Assembly (NCBI GenBank): GCA_009760855.2
Contig: WPIO01000075.1
Location: forward strand, 1,097,501 to 1,130,000
Origin: Cristatella mucedo
Lineage: Eukaryota; Bryozoa; Phylactolaemata; Cristatellidae
DNA length: 32,500 bases
Direction of reading: 5' to 3'
Numbering within the stretch: the first letter of the stretch is position 1; each line of letters starts with the position of its first letter. The position numbers and the translations under genes are program-made. Under the pieces are notes generated by a model. That model was not told the origin of the DNA. It searched no databases and saw only the letters and a list, made by a program, of their open reading frames with translations. Positions 9,242-18,529 of this stretch are shown one piece after another.

Positions 9242-9492
9242 GTGCTGCTGCTGCTGCTGCTGCTGCTGCCGCCACTGCTGCTGCTACAGCAGCAGCTGCT
9301 GCTGCCGCTGCTGCCGCTGCTGCTGCTGCCGCTGCTGCTGCTGCTGCTGCCGCTGCTGCTGCTGCCGCTGCTGCTGCTGCTGCCGCTGCTGCTGCTGCTG
9401 CCGCTGCTGCTGCCGCTGCTGCTGCCGCTGCTGCCGCTGCTGCTGCTGCTGCCGCTGCTGCTGCTGCTGCCGCTGCTGCTGCTGCTGCTGCT
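9242..9492. repeat. Interrupted (CTG)n array with CCG variants
   Basis: A trinucleotide array of mostly CTG with scattered CCG, and near its left end a palindromic core around CTACAGCAGCAGCTGCTG (9280-9304). It is open in several frames: poly-Ala, poly-Leu and poly-Cys on plus, and Gln/Arg-rich on minus. The 3' border is a pyrimidine tract, TTTTCTTTTC then T9. Confidence 0.95.
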
Positions 9493-9709
9493 CTTCTTTT
9501 TTCTTTTCTTTTTTTTTGTTTAGCGAAAATGCTGCGAATTGAGGAAAGAGGAATCCGCCGCTAGCTGACGAGCGTTGCTCCTTTCGCGAAAGCGCCCGAC
9601 TCGGCTCCGTTCCGATTCGGCGAGCCACTCTCCGAGAAGCGTTCGATTTGTCTGCACACTCGAGCGGATTCGTCGCCGCGATTGCCTCGCCTTCATCCTG
9701 CGAAGACAT
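9284..9709 (-). CDS. Low-confidence ORF with poly-glutamine tract
   Basis: A minus-strand frame of 141 codons begins MSSQDEGEAIAATNPLECAD, continues through a basic, Ser-rich segment and a KKKEKKKEE stretch, and then becomes a Gln/Arg tract from the CAG/CGG array. PolyQ proteins are common in animals, and the N-terminal 70 residues are not simple sequence. However, every frame through this array is open, the family is unknown to me, and the plus strand of the same interval is also open. It is listed because it is the most gene-like of the array ORFs, and it is most likely fortuitous. Confidence 0.12.
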   Translation of the reverse strand: MSSQDEGEAIAATNPLECADKSNASRRVARRIGTEPSRALSRKEQRSSASGGFLFPQFAAFSLNKKKEKKKEEQQQQQQRQQQQQRQQQQQRQQRQQQRQQQRQQQQQRQQQQQRQQQQRQQQQQQRQQQQRQQRQQQLLL

Positions 9710-10139
9710 CTCGAGCCCTGTGCCTATATCGGACGACGAGCTTTCGCTGCCAAGATTTGAAGACCGTGCGCCCGGCTTGGATGATTAACTAGCGATGCAC
9801 GCAGACGGGTTCCCGAACTCCCTTTGAAGAGGAGCACATCCCTCGCGACGAAACGGGGAGCCTGAGGCAGGTGCTCGTGGCTGGCGAAGCTCAAGCAGCA
9901 CCTCGTCTGCTTCGAACGCAAGCGTCCGTCGTCCGTCGGCAGATGACGTCGCGTGGCCAATGCGGCTGGATGGCTGCTGGCGAATTCCGCTGCTTTTCAG
10001 TTTGCGGGGCGGCGGTATTGTTGCCCGACCCCGGTCTCTCCCGTTCGCACTCTACTCCCGCTCTAGTGGTGCTGGCCGTTTGGAGCAACTCGGCGCACGC
10101 TGGCCGCCATGTCAACTGCCATATTTAGGCGTAGCTGAA

Positions 10140-10290
10140 GTGTACACTTAGGGTAATGTGCTCGCTCTTAACGACCCGGGTCGTGGATTCGAGACCTGAA
10201 GTGTTCGATCCTTTTTTTAACCACTGCAAGTGTCGGCGACAGCCGTGAGGCTTTACTGCCGCTATATAAATGAGGCTGTTAAATCAGATA
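10140..10290 (+). mobile_element. tRNA-derived SINE copy
   Basis: TTAGGGTAATGTGCTCGCTC serves as the A-box region, and the B box is GGATTCGAGAC at 10185-10195, about 35 bp downstream. The body includes CCACTGCAAGTGTCGG and AGCCGTGAGGCTTTACTGCC. The 3' end is GCTATATAAATGAGGCTG then TTAAATCAGATAA. It aligns by eye with 12378-12540 and 26297-26462. The pattern (polymerase III head, shared body, short shared tail) is that of a SINE. Confidence 0.75.
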
Positions 10291-11289
10291 ACCTTTATTT
10301 TAATATTCGGCCCTCTTCAAAGGCCGACCTTTTTTAGGTAATTTGCACGCTCTATGAAATGCAACGGCTGAGGAGACAGCACGTAATCTTGCGACCTCTG
10401 TGGCCTGCGTGGATAAGGGACGTAAAAATGAATCGTAGTGGGGCGATGACATGCTAGAACTGTAGAGAACTGTGAACTGAGGGCTTCGCTGTAGCTCCAA
10501 GCGCTTCCGGCGCGTCCCCTCAGTCGGACCGGCTGAGTCGGCGTACGGGATTACGCTGCCTTATTTTCTTAAGCCCAGTTTCATATTCACGCAGCTTTGC
10601 TTTGTGATTATCAGTTTCTTTCAGGGCCTGCGAATTAACGGTAGACTTTATTTCGCAGTGCGTACACTTCATTTGCATCAATACCAATCAAGACTGTGAA
10701 GGAAAAGAAGCTGCAAGAAAGTGTGACTCTCGCTAGCAACAATACGCCGCTAGCAACAACACTCCGCCAAGACTTAGGAGGGAGCCGAGGCGTGACTCAA
10801 AAATGGTCAACGAAGCTATTTAAGTACGTCATCGTATATGTATTAAAATAGACATATGTCTACAAACACTACTTGATTAAATGCCGAGTAAGTCACAGCT
10901 CGGTTTAGCTAGGCTACTGGAGCTAAAAAAAAAGCGGTGACCGCTAATCAACAAAGAAATTTCGCAGTATATAATGCAGAAAATGCTATAGCGTAAGTAC
11001 GCCCGGGCTGGCATGCACCTGAATAGAAATTAGTTTATCCTGCAGCGCTATAACATATATGTATATATATATATAAATTCATATTTACATATACATATAT
11101 ACATTTATATTTAAATATATATATATGTATATGTATACATATCGTATTTTTGTGAGTATAAGTTAAACTTTTTTCCATTTTCTTTAATAAACCTGTGACG
11201 TATACACTGCAAGTCAATGTTTGACAGCACCACGAAGAATTAGAAGAGCCAATATCAAACATGTTTAAGGGTGGGTTTTACATGTTTGA
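10291..11289. other. Unassigned stretch
   Basis: No gene recognised. At about 10516-10534 there is an imperfect palindrome, CTCAGTCGGACCGGCTGAG. A short AT-dinucleotide region lies at 11053-11140. No upstream part of the pogo-like transposase seen at 11290 could be found here. Confidence 0.4.
11053..11140. repeat. AT-rich (TATA/CATATA) low-complexity tract
   Basis: Imperfect TA/ATAC repeats such as TATGTATATATATATAAA and ACATATACATATATACAT. Confidence 0.9.
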
Positions 11290-11481
11290 GTGATCATCAA
11301 AGTAGAAGTCGCTGTGAAGTCGTTCAAGAAGACAAGAATTTCTAGCATCATGGGTGGAACTGAAGATGTTACAATCTAAGAGGAAAGTGACAATTCAGAC
11401 ATTGACAGTGTTGCAGAAGCCTATGAAGATATTAGCAGTGATAATAACGACGAGTTTCTTGCTGTGATGATTACAGGAAAC
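11290..11481 (+). mobile_element. pogo/Tigger-type transposase, C-terminal remnant
   Basis: One plus frame reads VEVAVKSFKKTRISSIMGG, then TEDVTI, a TAA, EESDNSDIDSVAEAYEDISS and NDEFLAVMITGN, ending at a stop. Transposases of the pogo/Tigger/jerky group often end with SFKKCGISNALDGTEDD followed by an acidic tail, and this segment shows that pattern. The Cys of KKCGIS is replaced by T, and the internal stop shows decay. No DDE catalytic region or CENP-B-type DNA-binding domain is visible upstream. Assignment is by motif memory. Confidence 0.6.
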
Positions 11482-11566
11482 TAAATACGATACTTATCAT
11501 AGTAGATATACTTATATACAGTATCTAGTTATGTATATACAGTAAACTTAAATATACCTACACATA

Positions 11567-11845
11567 CAGTTAGTCCTGACTTACGAAATAGATAAGGGAC
11601 TCTAAAACCTGTCGTAAGTCATATTTTCGCCAGTCAATGACGGTATAAGGCGCGCAAAAGAGATACCTCAGTACCCACAATGAATAGCTGTCGGGCGTAG
11701 TTGCCTTGCTACTGTTTGTGGCGTTGCCAAATCTACTGACCACACGCAGATTTTTTTTTCAAGTTTTCTTGTACAATTTTGACTTTTGATTTTTTGCGTG
11801 ACCGTGGCCGAGTTCGTACCTCCGAATTTTCTTAAGCCGGGTGCC

Positions 11846-11846
<1 letters not shown>
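11567..11846. mobile_element. Candidate pogo/Tigger-type MITE
   Basis: The left end is TA then CAGTTAGTCCTGACTTACGA, the style of terminal repeat typical of pogo/Tigger elements. It contains a subterminal inverted pair, GACTTACG (11578-11585) and CGTAAGTC (11613-11620). About 280 bp away TTTCTTAAGCCGGGTGCCG, then TA, resembles the reverse complement of the left end with several mismatches and a small gap. TA flanks both sides, as expected for this superfamily. The interior has no coding capacity. The neighbouring transposase remnant makes this plausible, but the right end is weak. Confidence 0.45.
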
Positions 11847-11881
<35 letters not shown>

Positions 11882-11912
11882 AATTTTTAATATATATATA
11901 TATATATATATA
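11847..11912. repeat. (TA)n microsatellite
   Basis: Two TA runs separated by CTAATTTTTAA. They begin exactly at the right TA of the candidate MITE. Confidence 0.95.
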
Positions 11913-12377
11913 CATTGAAAATTTCAAACTACAGAGCTGCTAGCGGCTGCCATATGCCGCAGGACGGAGAGCCAAAAAAGACCCTCTTTTACGGAAAGAC
12001 TAGCAGCGGCAGCTCAGCGTATGCTCAAACTCTCCAACTCAGTAGTCAGTGAGTGATCCTGTGACGCGACGTCTGTCACAGTACTCCCCTGGACCTTTAG
12101 AGTAGCCTCCTCCGTGGACCGCTTTACAGGGACGGCACAACTTTCATCGCCTTTCGATGCCGATCTGGGGTCACAGAGGGGTCACAGACGTCGAGCCGAA
12201 GCGCCTCTGACCCCTGCTACGAGAATTATAAAGGAAATAAGGGCTGGAGCCGGATACGGCTCAAAGCACGATAATCTTCGCGGTGCAAGCGAACGGCAAA
12301 ATGTGTATCACAAACAAAATAATTGCATAACCAATAACAGTTCTGTGGCGTACACTTAATCTGAAGACTGGACGATC
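11913..12377. other. Unassigned stretch
   Basis: No gene or repeat recognised. GGGGTCACAGA is repeated in tandem at about 12168-12188. Only short ORFs occur. Confidence 0.4.
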
Positions 12378-12540
12378 CTTGGTGGCACTTTAGGTAAGGC
12401 GGTTGCTTTTCAAGACCTCGGTCCCGAGGTCGTGGGTTCAAATCCTGCGGTGGGCGACCCTTTATTGTCGCTGCAAGCGGTGGTGATAGCCATAAAGGCT
12501 CTTCTGTCGTTATACAAAAAAGGCCGTTCAATCAGCTAGT
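12378..12540 (+). mobile_element. tRNA-derived SINE, best-preserved plus copy
   Basis: The A-box region TAGGTAAGGCGG is at 12391-12402, and a consensus B box, GGTTCAAATCC, is at 12435-12445. The body reads GCTGCAAGCGGTGGTGATAG, CCATAAAGGCTCTTCTGTCG and TTATACAAAAAAGGCCG, with the end TTCAATCAGCTAG. Body and tail match the minus-strand copy at 26297-26462 closely. The tRNA-like part cannot fold into a proper functional tRNA that I can identify, so this is a retroposon and not a tRNA gene. Confidence 0.85.
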
Positions 12541-14209
12541 AGTTTTTAATTTATTTATTAGCAACTCATTGCCACCTAGAAATTATAAAACTCAATGTTA
12601 ATGTGGGTATGCTGGATATACCACTATCCAGATAACCATTAATAAAATATCGCTACATCATGAATCATAGCGAGCACTGAATCGATTTTAAGATCTGCAG
12701 TCACGCGTACAAGTCGCTTACATGTCGACTTCAAGTTCATGATTGCAAAGAATAAAGCTACGGACGTTTGATAACGTGTACATTCAAACTTATCCAATCT
12801 AAATCAGAGAATTTTCCTGTAATTGTTTTTCCTAATCTTAGCTGAACTAAAATTATGTGCTAATAAATGCTGTATTATCCGAGTTATTCAACTTAAAAGG
12901 CATCAAGCCACCCTGAAAATGAAGCAGCATGCAAGTCGCAAGAATGCACCTCAACAAGCTTCACGCACTTACCTCGATCTACCAAGGATTTTCCAGCGAG
13001 AAAAGGTCGTTCTCCATCGTCTGCGGCTGCCTGATTGCGATGATACCTGGGCATATGATGATGGTTGCATAGCTCTTTCGTCTCTGCCTTCTTAGCCTCT
13101 GGCGCTATCCAGTTAGGTAAGCGATCGCTTATAAGAATTCACAAGAAGACCAGAAGCAGAGACTTCTGAGGCCAACTTTTCGTGGCCGGATGAAGGGCAG
13201 TCACGTGTCTTATGGTGTGAGCTGAGCCCAGTATAGTGCTCGCTGCCATACAGCTAGGAAGCGACATGGATTTACCACGTTTACTGCGTGCTGCTTCGTG
13301 ACTGCGAGTCTGTTGCAATACGGCACAGGGTCACCATTACGCATTAGTTATATGCAGATTGGCATTTCATTTGAAATCGTAACGTTCCATCAATCGGTAA
13401 CCTAGCCAAGTGCATTTAACCGACTGATATTGGACGCTTCAAATTATTAAAGTACGTCATACCTCAAAATTCAGGACGGGAATCTGGATTTATATTTTCG
13501 CCTGTCGTCGATTACGGTGCAATTAAAATAGATCTCATCTTGCCTTCTGTTCTTCGCTTCTTATCGTAATATATAATTTTAACTAAGACCTACCTGATAT
13601 AATTGCAAGCAAAAGATATTCAATTGAAATTGAAAGATCATGCCTACAAGCATGTAGCTGTGTAAAGGCTTAGCCGCAAAGACTTCTGATCAGACTCTTG
13701 ATTTAATATCCGTTACTGGAAGATAATCTCCACAGCTTTTAAGGACGCGTTTATGAATAACTCGCTTATTAAAAGCTCGCCCACTATTTGCGAATTAAAT
13801 GTATTCCCTAATCCAATTTTCAATTTCAACTCTGAGAATACATGGTTATGCTTGCATGTGCAAGTTTTTAAACTACCCGCTCCTGATATTTTTTAAATTC
13901 CACTCATCAAAGATGCACAGTCTTAGTAATATAATAAATATCACAACGGGTGCACCTGAAGCGATGCTTCAGCGACTTTTACTTAGGAGTCGAACTCGCT
14001 TACGTTCAAAACTTAATAGGTTGATAACTACAAAATGCTTGTTGAGAACTACGAGAACTAAATCTCGTTCTAGGGATTCCACATAATCTTGACACTTAGT
14101 TGTGTATCTAGGCGCTTATTTTTCTTAGTCATTTTTTAAAAGGAGAACCTAATTTTTTACCTGGGTGGTATCATTCTACTGCGATCTAGTACCAGGGCCC
14201 CGCCTTAAA
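12541..14209. other. Unassigned AT-richer stretch
   Basis: 1.7 kb with no recognisable element. Plus ORFs at 12823-13095 (90 codons) and 13799-14086 (95 codons) have no known motif and no clear codon bias, and I do not call them genes. No simple repeats of note. Confidence 0.4.
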
Positions 14210-14346
14210 GCTTAGCTGATCTGCTTATTTACAGAGCAGCAGAAGATCCTTTACGGCGATCACCCACCGCTTGCAGTGGGCGTCCCTCTGCTGGACTCGA
14301 ACCCGCGTCGTCCAGAGCGAGTGCCTTACCTCCTGGGCAAAGACCT
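14210..14346 (-). mobile_element. tRNA-derived SINE copy
   Basis: On the minus strand GGAGGTAAGGCACTCGCTC (A box) is followed by the B box GGTTCGAGTCC (14293-14303). The body is CCACTGCAAGCGGTGGGTG, ATCGCCGTAAAGGATCTTCT and the end is TGTAAATAAGCAGATCAG. It is the same family as 12378-12540, with the best A box of the set. The tail is shortened relative to the other copies. Confidence 0.85.
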
Positions 14347-14460
14347 AGCACGTGCATTCCGTCCGATCACGTGACCGAAGCACGAGCCAGCTAGAGGCGT
14401 AGGCGCCGGCACGCAGGCAACAGCTGTGCAGCAGCTAATGAAGGAAGAGAGCGGGGCGCA

Positions 14461-14560
14461 TAGTTTAGCACAGTAGGTAGTGTGCAGGCTGTGCTCACCA
14501 AAAAAGGAGCTCGGCGACTCCAACCGGGCGGATTTGAGCCTCAGCTCAGCTACTCAAGAC
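14461..14560 (+). mobile_element. tRNA-like head, second SINE type or tRNA pseudogene
   Basis: TAGCACAGTAGGTAGTGTGC looks like an A box, and GGATTTGAGCC at 14530-14540 like a B box, about 50 bp apart. That is the spacing found in tRNA-derived promoters. The body downstream does not match the main SINE family. No acceptor-stem pairing was verified. Confidence 0.45.
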
Positions 14561-14694
14561 GAGCATGCAAAAGTGGAAATTTACCAACTGGCCTCCGAAG
14601 TCACCCAGCTGCGACCAATGCTCGCCAAGTGGTGGCAGGGCGTAGTAATACTATGCTGAGAACTGCAGGCGATGCTTCCAGCAGTAGTGCTGTG

Positions 14695-14696
<2 letters not shown>

Positions 14697-14728
<32 letters not shown>
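14697..14728. repeat. (CT)n microsatellite
   Basis: Uninterrupted TC dinucleotides. Confidence 0.97.
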
Positions 14729-14731
<3 letters not shown>

Positions 14732-14896
14732 AAGTGCAAGGACGCGCCACCTGAAGAGCACGTTGGCCACGCGTTGTACGCGCGTGCGTTCAGAGCGCGC
14801 TCGCGAGTCGTCGAGTGCCAGTGGAGAGACCGCTGTAATTCGATGGAGGTGAAAACAACGTCGGTCGGTACATGTCGGCACATGCAGCGCGTCTCC

Positions 14897-15035
14897 GTCT
14901 GCCACGTCCGCAAAGCCACAGTGAGACTACGTGGGTGCTTCGCGGGAGAGTTTTGCGTAGCGAACTCCAAACCTGAGCGCCTCTCGGCTGGCATGCAATA
15001 GCCACCTTGAACTTAATCTCGTGCAACAGAGATAC
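14897..15035 (-). mobile_element. LINE family 2, 3'-end fragment
   Basis: Aligns by eye with 3297-3435. Shared plus-strand phrases are TCTCCGTCTG, CAAAGCCA, GTGGGTG, CGCGGGAGAGTT, a CGTAGCG/ATAGCGC variant, and CTCGTGCAACAGAGA against CTCACGCAACAAAGAG. It therefore represents the 3' end of the second LINE family, truncated at both sides, in the same orientation as the long copy. Confidence 0.7.
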
Positions 15036-15200
15036 AATGTCGACTCTAGGGGGTTTCGACCCCGGTGTTTTAGCAACCGGAAACTTGGACCCGGACGGTT
15101 CATCAAGGTGATGCTTCAACCACGGAGGATTCGAACCAGGGTTCGGTCCGACCGAAGGATTCTTCGACCCTGGGGCGAATCGACTGCAGCAGTTTCAACC
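15036..15200. repeat. Degenerate tandem of TTCGACC/TTCGAACC motifs
   Basis: Phrases of the type GGTTTCGACCCCGG, GGATTCGAACCAGGG, GGATTCTTCGACCCTGG and CAGTTTCAACC recur about every 35-80 bp. One of them, GGATTCGAACC at 15127-15137, is a perfect reverse B box, so part of this may be a minus-strand tRNA-like head. No matching A box was found. Confidence 0.35.
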
Positions 15201-15503
15201 TCTCCTGACAACGGAGTATATCTGAATAATAAACAGCTCTGGGAGTTACCAATAACGTTTAATCCCTTACTTGGCTGTTACAAGATATACATCATGCTAA
15301 CAAAATTAGTTAAAAAAGTTCAACTTGTTATCACCTGAAATGTGCATCAACACATGTTTTCAATTCAATATTCATATGCAGCCGGGGTGGAGAAGTCTGG
15401 TTACCCCTCTTCTGCACCAGATCATGTAACTAAGAAGTTTTTGCTTTCATGCTGGTATATTTATGGTTTATATTTGATGGTATAATATGCACGCTGCTAT
15501 ATA
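15201..15503. other. Unassigned stretch
   Basis: No gene or element recognised. AT-rich towards the right end. Confidence 0.4.
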
Positions 15504-15600
15504 TAATAATAAATAATAAGAAGAATAATACACTTGATAAAGCGCCCTCAGAGAACTCATTCTCTTTCCAGACGCTTTACATTTACTGCAAGGAATATAG
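15504..15600 (-). mobile_element. LINE 3' tail fragment
   Basis: On minus it reads TTGCAGTAAATGTAAAGCG, TCTGGAAAGAGAATGAG, TTCTCTGAGGGCGCTTTATC and then an (ATT)n-like tail with a CTT interruption. This is the main LINE family's terminal hairpin and tail. Nothing further upstream is recognisable. Confidence 0.8.
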
Positions 15601-16626
15601 CATACATGTATATGTGAGTGTATGGTTTATATATAGTATATATAATATATGTAGTAGATATATAATTTATCTGGTTCATATGTTGCTGGTATGTTTATGT
15701 ACGTTGGTTTCTTGCTTTCATGAGCTGCAGCCTACGCGGCGGTTAAAAATGCCATGATAACTTCCACTCGTTTTTCATCTCTAGCTTTCCTGGCGACTGG
15801 TCAGGATTTTCAAAATCGCCCACACTGTTATAAACTTGACGTGAGGCTTTCACGTCCGAGCTGAAGTAGGCTGCAAACGTGTCACTCGTAACGGCGCTAG
15901 TCTCTGCTGCCACGCGACGAATCCAGGCCCTTCGAGCACGAACCTTGCGTTACGGTTAGCTGCTTGTATGTGCTACACCAATTCACAAATGCAGTGACGC
16001 CGAAAGTAGCGAAACATGGCGGCGATGAAGCACCCCATGCCATACCTTCGCACAGCACGTGCATGTCCAGATCATTCAGATAAGTCTACTCGACGGCAGC
16101 AGGGGCCGAGGGCTACTGCCACGCCCCGCACCGCCGGCGGTTCACTGTCCTCCTACATTGGCTTTGAGTCTGACCGACTGGCCGGTTTTCGAGTGGAAAA
16201 GCCAGAAGCGCTGGCTTTTCTAGGCTTTTCCAGCTGAATGCACGTGCTGAGCAAATCTTGGAAACTGGCTAGAGTAGCGTCATAGCCAGACTGAGGCTTC
16301 TGAGTTCAAGCTTCTGTGCAGCGTTTATTCAAGGTACAGAGAAAAGCATCTCTCATCGACTCCGCAGACAGACGGAAGAAATGCTCGTTGAGAGTACTCC
16401 CCAGTTTCAAATCAACCGCATCATCATTATGGTCTGAGCTGTCGGTCGAGCACGAGTGCAGATCGAAAGTAACCGGATGTCACAGACCTGGATCTTGAGA
16501 ACTTCGAAGCTTCGAGCTGCTGAGTCTGGGTGGTATATTGTGAGCCCGTATCCCGAAGCCTGGCTCAAACAAGGTACGGCGATTTGCCAGCATATAAGTC
16601 CACCACTCCTAAGCAGACATTAAGCT

Positions 16627-16628
<2 letters not shown>
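15601..16628. other. Unassigned stretch
   Basis: Begins with AT-rich sequence (TATATAGTATATATAATATA) and then becomes mixed. A segment around 16290-16315 (GACTGAGGCTTCTGAGTTCA) resembles 29705-29722 (GACTGAGGCTTGTCAGTTCA) and may mark another old tRNA-derived repeat. No gene recognised. Confidence 0.4.
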
Positions 16629-16708
<80 letters not shown>

Positions 16709-16733
16709 CCGTGTGTGGGTGTGTGTGTGTGTG
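16629..16733. repeat. (GT)n microsatellite, interrupted
   Basis: A long GT run to about 16706, then ACCC and GGG interruptions and a further GT block. It ends near the LINE that starts at about 16960. Confidence 0.97.
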
Positions 16734-16959
16734 CATGCGTTTTTGTGATATCACGATTCTGCTTGCATGCAAACTTGTATGTGTGTTAGCAGGTCATTGT
16801 GATTGGTGGATGCTTTCTAGGTGAACGTGGGTGTAGAGGAGGATGTGGGTGACCTTAAGTCATCATAACACAAAAACAAATAAAGGATTGCCTTCTTCAC
16901 TTCCAGCACCAAACAGGCAGCTGCCTATCATGAACATCTGAAGGTAGCTTTCTGATCGA

Positions 16960-17999
16960 TGTGCATGATGTTGCTGTTGATCATGCTGCATGTATTGATG
17001 ACATCCGCACATGGATGGCAGCACATTTTCTTTTAATTTGAGTGATGATACAAACCACTTACTAGTTATTGGCAAACCAAGTGTGATTCAGAAATTGGAA
17101 AGGCTAACGCTCAAAATCGGCTCTGCCAGTATATACCTCCTGTTGAATCTGCACGAAATCTAGGTCTCATGTTCCAAAGTGACCTTTCGTTAGACGACCA
17201 CAGTCAAGTCTGCCTACTTTCAGCTACGTATTATTGTTGAAATTTGGGCTTGTTTTGACAGGGATGTCACACCTAAGTTGGTCCAAGCATCTATGACATC
17301 TCGTCTTCCCTTCTGTAACTCACTGCTTGCTGGTCTACCTGCCTGTGCACTCACGTGCTTACAGCTGGTGCAAAACTCTGCAGCTAAGCTTCTCAGTCGT
17401 GAGCGGCACAGTTGCCATATCGCACCACTTCTCGCCGACCTGCACTGGCTCCCAGTCAAGTAAAGCATCGACTTCAAGGTTTTGTTACTCACTTATAGGT
17501 CCGTTCTTTCTTTGGCTCCAGCCTATCTATCAGATCTACTTCCCCACCAGGCTAAGCATTTTACTAACCGCTTTTCGGAATCTAACTGTTTCCACATACC
17601 TCGTACAAACCTCAAATCCTTTGGAGACGGTGCCTTTAGTTCTTATGCTTCCAAAGCCTGGAACTCACTCAGGACCTGCGTCACGAAATCTCCTGACTTG
17701 ATCATATTTAAAAAGAAACTAAAAATGCACCTATTTATCACAGTATTTAGTGGGTCCCTGTGATTCGTCTTGCATGTGCTTATGCGCGCTGACACTGTGC
17801 ATGCTGCCACTAACCAAACTTGAATGCTGATCCTGTGCATGTCATCCCTAACCATGTTGTCGTTTATTGAGCATGCTACCACTGACCATTCGAACGTGCT
17901 TCGTTTGCAGCAAATGTAAAGCCCCTAGACAGAGATTGAATTCCCTGACGGTGCTTTATCAAATTCATTATTTATATTATTATTATTATTACTATTATG
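16960..17999 (+). mobile_element. Main-family CR1/L2-type LINE, longest 3' copy
   Basis: Decayed ORF2 blocks in order are DIRTWMAAHFLLI (about 16998), SDDTNHLLVIGKPS, ESARNLGLMFQSDLSLDDHS (about 17148), MTSRLPFCNSLLAGLPA, LVQNSAAKLLSRE, IAPLLADLHWLPVK, a stop and frame change, then LAPAYLSDLLPHQAKH, IPRTNLKSFGDGAFSSYASK, AWNSL and FKKKLKMHLF. A 3' UTR of about 240 bp follows. It ends GCAGCAAATGTAAAGCCCCT, AGACAGAGATTGAATTCCCT, GACGGTGCTTTATC and (TTA)n. Several stops and frame shifts are present. The YADD-containing palm lies upstream of the preserved part. This copy best defines the family in the window. Confidence 0.9.
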
Positions 18000-18119
18000 T
18001 TCGATGTGCAAGCTTTCTTAGGGTCAAGGGTTGGTACTTAAAATGGCTGCTTCCGAAATGCCCTTAATTACTCGGTCTGATGAGTTGCTGGACTTTTTTC
18101 GACAAATGTAGATAGGGCC

Positions 18120-18340
18120 TAAAAGCACTATGGTGGACTATGACGTCAGTAGTAAGATGTCGGTGGATTATAATCTCAGCAGTGCGTTGACGGTGGAATA
18201 TAAATTGAAAAAATTTGACTATGAGAAAAATTTACTATAACGTCAGCAGCAAAATGCACCGAAATCGATTGACTCTTATATCTTATATCTTATATCTTAT
18301 ATCAGCAGTAAAAAATAGATCAATTTTGACGTCAGCAGGA
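18120..18340. repeat. Degenerate tandem repeat with CRE-like TGACGTCA sites
   Basis: A unit of about 30 bp starting GTGGA-TATGA-CTCAG is seen twice and partly a third time (18133-18205). The ACGTCAGCAG phrase recurs at about 18239 and 18329. Perfect TGACGTCA octamers occur at 18141-18148 and 18327-18334. A 7-bp (TTATATC) run at 18274-18303 lies inside. In animals TGACGTCA binds CREB/ATF proteins, but no gene start is evident nearby, so a regulatory role is not supported. Confidence 0.5.
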
Positions 18341-18529
18341 CTGCTACAGTAGGTTTATTTAAGTTGCATTCTGGGACTGCAACAATTTGAAAAGTAAAAT
18401 TAATAGAAAGGGGTGCACGCTCGTGACCGAAGCTGAGATGTAAAGGTCGGATGTTTAAGCTTGGGTCTACCGCATTAGCATGAAGTATGTGCCATTTTGT
18501 TTACTGCGTGACGATGCACCGTTTTGCCT

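Larger units (their letters stand above)
9046..10139. other. CpG-rich block, possible promoter or first-exon region
   Basis: This block is visibly richer in CG dinucleotides than its surroundings, for example around 9060-9190, 9550-9720 and 9930-10110. One plus frame stays open from about 9543 to the TAA at 9786-9788 with varied composition (RRATLREAFDLSAHSSGF, then SSPVPISDDELSLPRFEDRA) and no simple-sequence bias. It has no ATG near its start and matches no family I know. A GAG|GTGCGT donor-like site at about 9108 and a pyrimidine tract ending TTTAG near 9525 could bound an intron containing the CTG array. None of this proves a gene. A CpG-island or expressed-exon reading is inference. Confidence 0.35.

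Noticed and set aside
12391-12450. Functional tRNA gene at the SINE heads
   Set aside because: A and B boxes are present, but I could not form a convincing acceptor stem or anticodon arm, and the shared body and tail mark a SINE.
15036-15200. CRISPR-like array
   Set aside because: The motif spacing is irregular and repeats are short and degenerate. No CRISPR array or prokaryotic context exists in this window.
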